A DNA stretch of 64,000 bases, from the NCBI RefSeq assembly GCF_035998295.1, contig NZ_DASYHS010000269.1, forward strand, positions 1 through 64,000, in the 5' to 3' direction. This document shows positions 57,624-64,000 of this stretch, piece after piece; position 1 is the stretch's first letter; each line of letters opens with the position of its first letter. Below the pieces are notes generated by a model, which searched no databases, was not told where the DNA came from, and saw nothing but the letters and a program-made list of their open reading frames with translations. Source of the stretch: DASYHS01 sp035998295. Its GTDB lineage: Bacteria; Pseudomonadota; Alphaproteobacteria; Azospirillales; Azospirillaceae. The translations under genes were made by a program, and so were the position numbers.

Positions 57624-58961
57624 ATGCCCGAGCACCCGACCATCCCGTCCGTCGCCGCCGACCTCGCGGCCGGCCGTACCACCAGCGTGGCGCTGACCGA
57701 AGCGGCGCTCGCGCGCGCCGAGGACCCGGCCGGGGAGGGAGCGCGCGCGTTCACGAAGATCGCGCGGGAACGCGCGCTGGCGCAGGCGCGGGCGAGCGAC
57801 CTGCTGCGCGCGCACGGCATGCTGCCGTCGCCGCTGGCGGGCATCCCGGTCTCGGTCAAGGACCTGTTCGACGTCGCGGGCGAGGTGACGACCGCCGGCT
57901 CGGCCGTGCTGCGCGACGCGGCGCCGGCCGAACGCGACGCGCCCGTGGTGGCGCGGCTGCGCGCGGCGGGCGCCGTGATCGTCGGCCGCACGAACATGAC
58001 GGAGTTCGCCTTCTCGGGCCTCGGGCTCAACCCCCATTACGGCACGCCCGGCAATCCCGCCGACCGCAGCCGCATTCCCGGCGGATCGTCCTCCGGCGCC
58101 GCGGTCTCGGTGGCGGACGGCATGGCCGTGGCCGCGGTCGGCAGCGATACCGGCGGGTCGGTGCGCATTCCGTCCGCGCTGTGCGGCCTCGTCGGTTTCA
58201 AGCCGACGCAGGAGCGCGTGCCGCGCGACGGCGCGGTGCCGCTGTCCTGGACCCTGGACGCGATCGGCCCGCTCGCCGCGTCCACGGCATGCTGCGCGAT
58301 CATGGACGCGGTAATGGCGGGAGAGGAGCCGGTGCCCCCTGCCCCGCTGGCGCTCGCCGGACTGCGGATCGGCATCCCGCGCCAGCTCGTGCTGGAGGAG
58401 ATGGACGCGACGGTCGCGGCGGCGTTCGACCGCGCGCGCCGGGCGCTTGAGGCCGCCGGCGCGCGGGTCGCCGACATCGACCTGCCCCAGCTCGCCCTGT
58501 TGCCGGAGGTGAACGCGAAGGGCGGCTTCTCCCCGCCCGAGGCCTTCGCCTGGCACCGCGACCTGCTGGAGCGGCGGGGCGACGGGTACGACCCCCGCGT
58601 GGCCGTGCGCATCCACCGCGGCGCCGATCAGAGTGCGGCCGACTACATCGCGCTCTTGCGCGCCCGCGCGGCGCTGATGGCCGAAACCGACGCGGCGACC
58701 GCCCCCTGGGACGCGCTGCTGATGCCGACCGTTCCCGTGGTGGCGCCGCGCATCGACGAGCTGGCCGGGGACGCGGAATATTTCCGGCTCAACCCGCTGG
58801 TGCTGCGCAACCCGTCGGTCTGGAACTTCATGGACCGGCCCGCGGTCACCCTGCCCTGCGCCTCGGACGGGCTGCCGGTCGGCGCCATGCTGGTAGGGCG
58901 GCGGGGCCACGACCGCCGGCTGCTGGCCATCGCCGCCGCGGCGGAGACGGTGATCCGTTGA
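57624..58961 (+). CDS. Amidase-signature family hydrolase
   Basis: 445 residues. The Ser-cis-Ser-Lys triad is visible as Lys79 (SVKDLFDV), Ser156/157 in IPGGSSSGAAVSVADGM, and nucleophile Ser179 in SDTGGSVRIPS. The family hydrolyses amides such as those of allophanate or amino acids. It lies 90 bp after the pearlin operon, so it may or may not be connected. No gatB or gatC is adjacent, making a tRNA-amidotransferase role unlikely. Confidence 0.87.
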   Translation: MPEHPTIPSVAADLAAGRTTSVALTEAALARAEDPAGEGARAFTKIARERALAQARASDLLRAHGMLPSPLAGIPVSVKDLFDVAGEVTTAGSAVLRDAAPAERDAPVVARLRAAGAVIVGRTNMTEFAFSGLGLNPHYGTPGNPADRSRIPGGSSSGAAVSVADGMAVAAVGSDTGGSVRIPSALCGLVGFKPTQERVPRDGAVPLSWTLDAIGPLAASTACCAIMDAVMAGEEPVPPAPLALAGLRIGIPRQLVLEEMDATVAAAFDRARRALEAAGARVADIDLPQLALLPEVNAKGGFSPPEAFAWHRDLLERRGDGYDPRVAVRIHRGADQSAADYIALLRARAALMAETDAATAPWDALLMPTVPVVAPRIDELAGDAEYFRLNPLVLRNPSVWNFMDRPAVTLPCASDGLPVGAMLVGRRGHDRRLLAIAAAAETVIR

Positions 58962-59044
58962 CGGGGGCCTTCTTCATGGAACGTTCCGGGCGCCCGACGG
59001 CCGGCTGCGGCACCGCGTCCGGCGGCTGACCGGAGCGGACGATC

Positions 59045-59842
59045 TTGCCCGACACCGCCGCCTTCGCCGTCAAGGCACTGCTGACGATCTTCGTCGTGGT
59101 CGCGATCACGCGGATCGTCGAGGCGCTGGGGCCGCGTGCCGGGGGCCTCGCGATCGGGCTGCCGATCGTGATCGGGCCCGGCTACCTTTTCCTGCTGCGC
59201 GAACATCCCCCGGGCTTCGTCGCCGCGGCCGCCGAGACCAGCACCGCGGGCCTGGTCGGCATCCTGGCCTACCTGATCGCGGCCGCCCCGCTGGCCCGCC
59301 GGTACGGCGCGACGGCGATGGTGGCCGGCGGCACCCTGGCCTGGGCCGCGGTCGGCGGGACGTTCGCGGCGTCGGGCGCGGGCATGGCCGCGAGCCTCGC
59401 CGGCTTCGCCCTGCTGTTCGCGGGTGCCGCCGCATGGGCCGAGCGCGCCGCATCCGGGCCGCCGGCCGGAGGGGCCCGCCTGGCGCTCTCGATGCTGCTG
59501 TGGCGGGCGGTGCCGGCGGGACTGCTGGTGGCGGGCATCGGCGCCGTCGCGGCCCGCCTGGGCGGCCCCGTCTCCGGCTTCCTGATCAGCTTCCCGGTCG
59601 CGATCAGCGCCACGGGCGTGGTCCTGCACCGCGCGCGAGGGGGAGACACCGCGGCGGCGATGCTCATCGCCGCCCGCACCGGCCTGCTCGGCCTGGCGGC
59701 CTTCCTGGCGGTGCTGGCGCTGGCGCTGCCGGTACTCGGGGCGGCAGGCGCCTTCGCCCTGGCGCTGGCGGCCTCGCTCGCGCCGGGCATCGCGGTGGCG
59801 TTCGGCCGGCGCGGCGGACGCCTTGGCCTCACCCGACCGTGA
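59045..59842 (+). CDS. Duplicated-half integral membrane protein
   Basis: 265 residues with a TTG start (GGAG upstream). About eight hydrophobic segments. Similar motifs occur twice: GPRAGGLAIGLPIVIGPG near residue 30 and GGPVSGFLISFPVAISATG near residue 180, suggesting two homologous halves. I do not recognise a functional family. The last 14 bases overlap the convergent debranching-enzyme gene. Confidence 0.65.
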   Translation: MPDTAAFAVKALLTIFVVVAITRIVEALGPRAGGLAIGLPIVIGPGYLFLLREHPPGFVAAAAETSTAGLVGILAYLIAAAPLARRYGATAMVAGGTLAWAAVGGTFAASGAGMAASLAGFALLFAGAAAWAERAASGPPAGGARLALSMLLWRAVPAGLLVAGIGAVAARLGGPVSGFLISFPVAISATGVVLHRARGGDTAAAMLIAARTGLLGLAAFLAVLALALPVLGAAGAFALALAASLAPGIAVAFGRRGGRLGLTRP

Positions 59843-62036
59843 CGACCGTCAGCTCGCCCGTGCGCGCCAGCGTGCTCACCACGACGTCGTTTCCGTGCCG
59901 GCGGACGAGCAGGTCGACGCTGGCATCGCCCAGCCGCAGGCCGCGCAGCGTGACCGCGTCCAGGAACCCCGGCAGGCGGGGACGCTCGAAGCCGACGCAT
60001 CGCCGCCACGGATCGAAGCCGAGGCCCAGCGACGCCTGCAGCAGGGCGAAGGGCGCCGCCGCCGCCCAGGCCTGCGGAGTGCAGGCGACGGGATAGGAGG
60101 TCGGGCCGCTTGCGCGCCGGCGCGGGAAGCCGCAGAACAGCTCGGGCAAGCGCCGCAGGTCCATGTATTGCGACGCCGCGAACAGCCCCTCGAAGATCCG
60201 GGTCACCGCGTCCCCGTGCCCGTAGCGCGACAGGCCCAGCGCGATCAGCGCGTTGTCGTGCGGCCAGACCGAGCCGTTGTGGTAGGACATCGGGTTGTAG
60301 CGCACCTCGATGGTCGGGACGGTCCGGATGCCCCAGCCGGAGAAGGACGCGCTGTCCATCAGCCCGCGGGCCACGGCCGCCGCGCGCTCGGGCGAGGCGA
60401 TGCCGCTGAACAGCGCGTGCCCGGCATTGGACGACCGGACGCGGCACGGTCTCTTGTCGCCGTCCAGCGCCAGGGCGTAGGTGCCGAGATCATCGCACCA
60501 GAACGCCTCTTCGAAGCGCCGCCGCAGCGTCTCGGCCTCGTGGTCCAGCACGGCGGCGCGGGCCGCGTGGCCAAGCCGGCGGGCCATCGCCGCCGCCGCC
60601 CGTTTCGCCGCGAAGACGTAGCCCTGCACCTCGACGAGCGCGATCGGGCCCGTCGCCAGGCGCCCGTCGGCATGGAAAATGGAATCGTGGCTGTCCTTCC
60701 AGCCCTGGTTGGCCAGCCCCTGCTGCGTCCTGCGGCCGTACTCGACGAACCCGTCGCCGTCGCGGTCGCCATACCGGTCGATCCAGGACAGCGCGGCCTC
60801 GACGTTCGGCCACAGCCCCGCGACCGTCGCGACATCGCCGGTGCGCTCGAGCCATGCGCCGGCGAGCGTCACGAACAGCGGCGTCGCGTCGACGCTGCCG
60901 TAGTACCGGCGGAACGGCACCTCGCCGAGCTCCGCCATCTCGCCGACGCGGGTCTCGTGCAGGATCTTGCCCGGCTCCGCGTCGGCGGCCGGGTCCTCCT
61001 CGACCGCCTGGTTGTCGGCCAGGAAGCGCAGCACGCCCAGGGCGACGTCCGGGTCCGTCCAGAGCATCTGGTGGGCGGTGATGATGGCGTCGCGCCCGAA
61101 GGCGGTGCTGAACCAGGGGATGCCCGCATAGGGGTAGGGTCCGCCCGGCTTGTCGGTCATCAGCATGTACAGGTCGGCGACGGAGCGCCGCGCGGCCTCG
61201 TTGAAGACGTCGTTCGAGGTCTCGACGCCCGACGCGCGCGACGATGCCCGGCGCAGGGCCCGCCGGGCGTCCCGGATGCCGAGCATGAACGCCTCGCGCG
61301 CGGAATGGGCGGGGATCTCGTCGCCGCAGCGGATCTCGATGTGGAGCACGACGTGGCCGCGCGCCGGCAGCTCCAGCTCGAACCCCGCCGTGTCGGCGGT
61401 CAGGGTCGTGGGCGCGGGGGCGAAGCGGAGCCGGGTGACCCGGAGGATACCGTCCAGCCCGGTATAGGCGAGGCGCACGCCGTCGGAGCCGGTCTCGGGC
61501 GCGTGGACGGTGCCGCGCTCCGCGCGCACGGCGCCGCGCACCTCGAACAGGTCCGCGAAATCGGCCGCGAAATGCAGATCCAGGCGCAGGCGCTGCGGCC
61601 GGTCGGAGAAGTTGTGCACCGCGAGGCGCTCGTAGCACGCCGCGTTCCACAGGAATTTGGAGCGGCGGATATGGACGAGGTCGCGCTCCAGGACGAGGCG
61701 GCCGTCCTCGAACAGGTCCGGGTTGGCGAGGTCGCAGGTCAGGGCGGCGTTGTCGTCGCGCAGCGTGGTGCCGAGGAGCATCGGCCGCATGCCCTGGATG
61801 GCGAGGCCGAGCCGCGACAGGTGCCGGGTGTCCCGATGGTAGATGCCCTCGGGGCTGCCCGCACCGGAAAGGATGTCGCCATTGTGGTCGAAGACGGCGA
61901 AGCTGTCGCCGTGCTTGAGGGTCCGCGGCCGCCTTTCCTGAAGGGACGAGGTCGCGGGAATGTAGAATTGCGGGGCGTCCACCCCGACCCGGTCCGGCCC
62001 GGGCGCGACGCCGGCCGCTGCGCTTGCGTTCTCCAT
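59829..62036 (-). CDS. Amylo-alpha-1,6-glucosidase (glycogen debranching type)
   Basis: 735 residues. An N-terminal all-beta domain (residues to about 270, with GDSFAVFDHNGDILSGAGSPEGIYHRDTRHLSRL) is followed by an alpha/alpha barrel with GIPWFSTAFGRDAIITAHQMLW, KILHETRVGEMAE, WKDSHDSIFHADG and YHNGSVWPHDNALIALGL. These are the standard motifs of the GDE/MGH-like family. It hydrolyses alpha-1,6 branches or related sugars. It is nine bases after the GT4 gene and probably co-transcribed with it. Confidence 0.9.
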   Translation of the reverse strand: MENASAAAGVAPGPDRVGVDAPQFYIPATSSLQERRPRTLKHGDSFAVFDHNGDILSGAGSPEGIYHRDTRHLSRLGLAIQGMRPMLLGTTLRDDNAALTCDLANPDLFEDGRLVLERDLVHIRRSKFLWNAACYERLAVHNFSDRPQRLRLDLHFAADFADLFEVRGAVRAERGTVHAPETGSDGVRLAYTGLDGILRVTRLRFAPAPTTLTADTAGFELELPARGHVVLHIEIRCGDEIPAHSAREAFMLGIRDARRALRRASSRASGVETSNDVFNEAARRSVADLYMLMTDKPGGPYPYAGIPWFSTAFGRDAIITAHQMLWTDPDVALGVLRFLADNQAVEEDPAADAEPGKILHETRVGEMAELGEVPFRRYYGSVDATPLFVTLAGAWLERTGDVATVAGLWPNVEAALSWIDRYGDRDGDGFVEYGRRTQQGLANQGWKDSHDSIFHADGRLATGPIALVEVQGYVFAAKRAAAAMARRLGHAARAAVLDHEAETLRRRFEEAFWCDDLGTYALALDGDKRPCRVRSSNAGHALFSGIASPERAAAVARGLMDSASFSGWGIRTVPTIEVRYNPMSYHNGSVWPHDNALIALGLSRYGHGDAVTRIFEGLFAASQYMDLRRLPELFCGFPRRRASGPTSYPVACTPQAWAAAAPFALLQASLGLGFDPWRRCVGFERPRLPGFLDAVTLRGLRLGDASVDLLVRRHGNDVVVSTLARTGELTVVTVG

Positions 62037-62045
62037 GGCTCTCCC

Positions 62046-63140
62046 TCAGGCGACGTGCTGGAACGCGGGGCGTGCCGCGCCGCCCTGGCGGGGCGGCAGA
62101 GGCAGCACGCGGCTGTCGCCCAGGCGGTGGTAGATGTCCAGGTAGTCGCGGGTCATGCGCGGGGCCGTGAAGCGGCGGTCGAAAGCGGCGCGGACCGCGG
62201 AGCGGTCGAGCAGGCCGAGCCGGCCGACCGCGCCGACCGCGGCGTCGAGGCCGTCGACGACGAAGCCGGTCACGCCGTCGTCGATCACCTCCGGCACCGA
62301 TCCGCAGCGCCATGCGATCACCGGCGTGCCGCAGGCCATCGCCTCGATCATCACGAGGCCGAACGGCTCCGGCCAGTCCACGGGGAACAGCAGTGCCAAC
62401 GCATCGCCAAGGAAGCCGCCCTTCTCAGCCTCGCCGATCTCCCCGACATAGTCGACGTTCGGAGTGGCGCGGACCAGCGGTTCGATCACCGCTTCCCAAT
62501 ACGCCCGGTCCGCCTCGTCCACCTTGGCCGCGATCTTCAGCGGCAGCCCGCTGCGCCTCGCGATCTCGATCGCGCGGTCGGGCCGCTTCTCCGGCGAGAT
62601 GCGGCCGAGGAACGCCAGGTAGCCGCCGCGCGGTGCCGGCGCGAACGGGAGCAGGCCCGCAGGCAGGCCGTGATGCACGGTGCCCAGCCAGTTGACCGGC
62701 GGCATCGGACGGCGCTGGTCGTCGGAGATGGACACCAGCGGCATGTCCGGGAACATCCGGTAGAGCGGCAGGAGCTCCGGAAGGTCGAGCCGGCCGTGCA
62801 GCGTCGTGACGGTACGCCCGGCAATGTCGCGGAACAGCGGGAAATGAACGTAGTCGATGTGGAAATGCAGGATATCGAACTCGTCGGCCCGCCGGCGCAC
62901 CTCCTCCAGCATCAAGGTGAGGTAGGGCAGCGGGTCCTGGGCGCGCCGGTTCAGCCGCAGGGCAGCATCGCAGCACGGGACGAGCCGGGCCGAGGTCTGG
63001 CTGTCCCCGCTCGCGAACAGCGTCACGTCGTGCCCCTGGCGGACCAGTTCCTCCGTGAGGTAGGACACGATGCGTTCGGTCCCTCCGTACAGCCGCGGCG
63101 GGACCCGCTCCATCAGGGGAGCGATCTGGGCGATCTTCAT
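62046..63140 (-). CDS. GT4-family glycosyltransferase
   Basis: 364 residues from ATG 63140 (GGAG upstream). The GT-B fold shows PLYGG-like RLYGGTERIVSYLTEELVRQGHDVTLFASGDS at the start, YLAFLGRISPEKRPDRAIEIAR, and the nucleotide-sugar motif PEPFGLVMIEAMACGTPVIAWRCGSVPEVIDDG. The donor and acceptor are unknown. With the downstream debranching enzyme it forms a small glucan unit. Confidence 0.92.
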   Translation of the reverse strand: MKIAQIAPLMERVPPRLYGGTERIVSYLTEELVRQGHDVTLFASGDSQTSARLVPCCDAALRLNRRAQDPLPYLTLMLEEVRRRADEFDILHFHIDYVHFPLFRDIAGRTVTTLHGRLDLPELLPLYRMFPDMPLVSISDDQRRPMPPVNWLGTVHHGLPAGLLPFAPAPRGGYLAFLGRISPEKRPDRAIEIARRSGLPLKIAAKVDEADRAYWEAVIEPLVRATPNVDYVGEIGEAEKGGFLGDALALLFPVDWPEPFGLVMIEAMACGTPVIAWRCGSVPEVIDDGVTGFVVDGLDAAVGAVGRLGLLDRSAVRAAFDRRFTAPRMTRDYLDIYHRLGDSRVLPLPPRQGGAARPAFQHVA

Positions 63141-63218
63141 CCTCAACACTCCTCGAACGGCAAGCATCGGCAATGAAGACGAGCCCGGCCGCACCGGCAT
63201 CGAGCCGCATGCCGCCGG

Positions 63219-63335
63219 TCAGGGCCGGTTCATGCCCGGACGCGCGGCTGCTCCTGCCCGTGAGCCGCAGCTCGGCGGCGGAAAGCCCGCAATGATGCTC
63301 TCGTCTTTGCGCTGCTTCCAGGTCACGTAAGCCAT
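63219..63335 (-). CDS. 38-residue small protein upstream of the GT4 gene
   Basis: MAYVTWKQRKDESIIAGF opens the ORF, and a perfect GGAGG lies five bases before ATG. It points in the same direction as the GT4 gene, 78 bp upstream. No family is known. The tail is Pro/Gly/Arg-rich. The strong ribosome-binding site is the main support. Confidence 0.5.
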   Translation of the reverse strand: MAYVTWKQRKDESIIAGFPPPSCGSRAGAAARPGMNRP

Positions 63336-63502
63336 AGGAACCTCCGTCAGTTCGACCGCCGACGACGTCGACCGAACCCGACAGCGGCCGGTTCGGCTGG
63401 GCCGCGTGGCGGCCAGGACCCGGCTTGCGAAGAACGAACACATGATCTTCGCGCCGGACGGCTGTTGACCGTTGCGATACGGGAAGGACCGGAAGGGACA
63501 CC

Positions 63503-63955
63503 ATGAAGACGCGCAAGCTCTCCTCCGACGCCGGCCAGACGGTCTGGGCCGTCGTCTTCGGCGCGGGCGAAGACCCGCTGGCCGGCCTGGCGGCATTCGC
63601 GCGCGAGCAGAAACTGTCCGCCGCGCAGTTCTCCGCCATCGGCGCGTTCGAGCGCGCGGTCCTCGGCTTCTTCGACGTCGAGCGGCGGGACTACCACCGC
63701 ATCCCCGTCGAGGAGCAGACGGAAGTCGTCTCGCTGACCGGCAACGTGACGCTGGCGCCGGACGGGGACAAGCGGAAGCTGCACATCCATGCCGTGCTCG
63801 GGCGCCGGAGCGGCGAGGCCGTCGTCGGCCATCTGCTCGAGGCGCGCGTACGGCCGACGCTGGAGGTGATCCTGTCCGAGACGCCGGCCCATCTGCGCCG
63901 CCGCCACGATCCGGAAACGGGGCTGAGCCTGCTTCCGGCCGACGGGAGCGGGTAA
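63503..63955 (+). CDS. PPC/DUF296-domain protein
   Basis: 150 residues with GGAAGGGA upstream. The strand order with FGAGEDPLAGLAAFAREQKLSAAQFSAIGAFERAVLGFFD and HIHAVLGRRSGEAVVGHLLEA matches the prokaryotic PPC (AT-hook-associated) domain, which forms trimers and whose function in bacteria is unclear. The stop overlaps the next start (TAATG). Confidence 0.88.
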   Translation: MKTRKLSSDAGQTVWAVVFGAGEDPLAGLAAFAREQKLSAAQFSAIGAFERAVLGFFDVERRDYHRIPVEEQTEVVSLTGNVTLAPDGDKRKLHIHAVLGRRSGEAVVGHLLEARVRPTLEVILSETPAHLRRRHDPETGLSLLPADGSG

Positions 63956-64000
63956 TGGGCGAAGCACCCGGCCGCGGGCCGCGGATCGACGCGCTCCGGG
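63955..64000 (+). CDS. Start of an unidentified gene (cut by the window end)
   Basis: ATG 63955 overlaps the PPC stop as TAATG, and 15 codons (MGEAPGRGPRIDALR) are visible. The frame is open to the window edge. Nothing else can be said. Confidence 0.5.
   Translation, partial: MGEAPGRGPRIDALR

Noticed and set aside
59823..63176. 1,117-codon plus-strand frame across the debranching-enzyme and GT4 genes
   Set aside because: Antisense shadow; the minus-strand genes have full family motifs and ribosome-binding sites.

Overview
The window comes from a GC-rich alphaproteobacterium, most likely of the Rhodospirillales/Azospirillales type; I cannot name the species. Supporting signs are a BioR-type biotin regulator with TTATCTATAA boxes, a complete tad/cpa Flp pilus operon, an hfaABD-type holdfast-anchor operon, CtrA-like TTAA-N7-TTAA sites and an RpoH-like sigma factor. 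Genes are densely packed and many neighbours are coupled by ATGA, GTGA or TTGA overlaps.

Layout, left to right. 0-6 kb: the end of an epimerase, a marR/DUF1772 pair, a SprA-like metalloprotease, then a photoactive yellow protein (PYP) gene followed by its chromophore-activating ligase, a BaiN-like flavoprotein and a PfkB kinase. 6-16 kb: a TolC-family lipoprotein, an MltB-like lytic transglycosylase, a coupled RpoH-like/ECF sigma/anti-sigma operon, a small lipoprotein, a baeRF3-like protein, an OmpR-type regulator and a TPR lipoprotein. 15.7-18.8 kb: bioR-bioY-bioB-bioD with BioR boxes. 18.7-29.8 kb: the twelve-gene Flp pilus locus on the minus strand. 29.9-43.3 kb: murJ, a sulfurtransferase, a stand-alone EF-G gene, an azlC-azlD-dioxygenase-GNAT operon, the hfaABD locus and treZ.

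43.3-49.5 kb is a phage-like recombination module: a YqaJ-type exonuclease, a CI/LexA-like regulator whose S24 domain has lost its catalytic residues, RecD2, several small unknown proteins and a Rad52/Sak-like annealing protein. Copies of a 12-bp palindrome of the form TGCG-N4-CGCA lie upstream of several of these genes, including the regulator's own gene, and define a candidate local regulon.

49.8-57.5 kb is the most notable locus. It is a tightly coupled operon encoding a zinc-ribbon SAM methyltransferase, a PqqD/M50 membrane protease, a 55-residue scaffold peptide ending in SKVFA, a DUF692/MNIO iron oxygenase, its partner protein, a short LanB-like protein without an elimination domain and an MFS exporter. 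This is the architecture of a PEARL-dependent ('pearlin') pathway such as 3-thiaglutamate biosynthesis, in which an amino acid is added to the peptide's C-terminus, remodelled and then released. The product here is unknown.

57.6-64 kb: an amidase, a duplicated-half membrane protein, a glycogen-debranching-type enzyme and a GT4 glycosyltransferase with a tiny upstream ORF, a PPC-domain protein and the start of one more gene. I saw no tRNA, rRNA, CRISPR array or insertion sequence.
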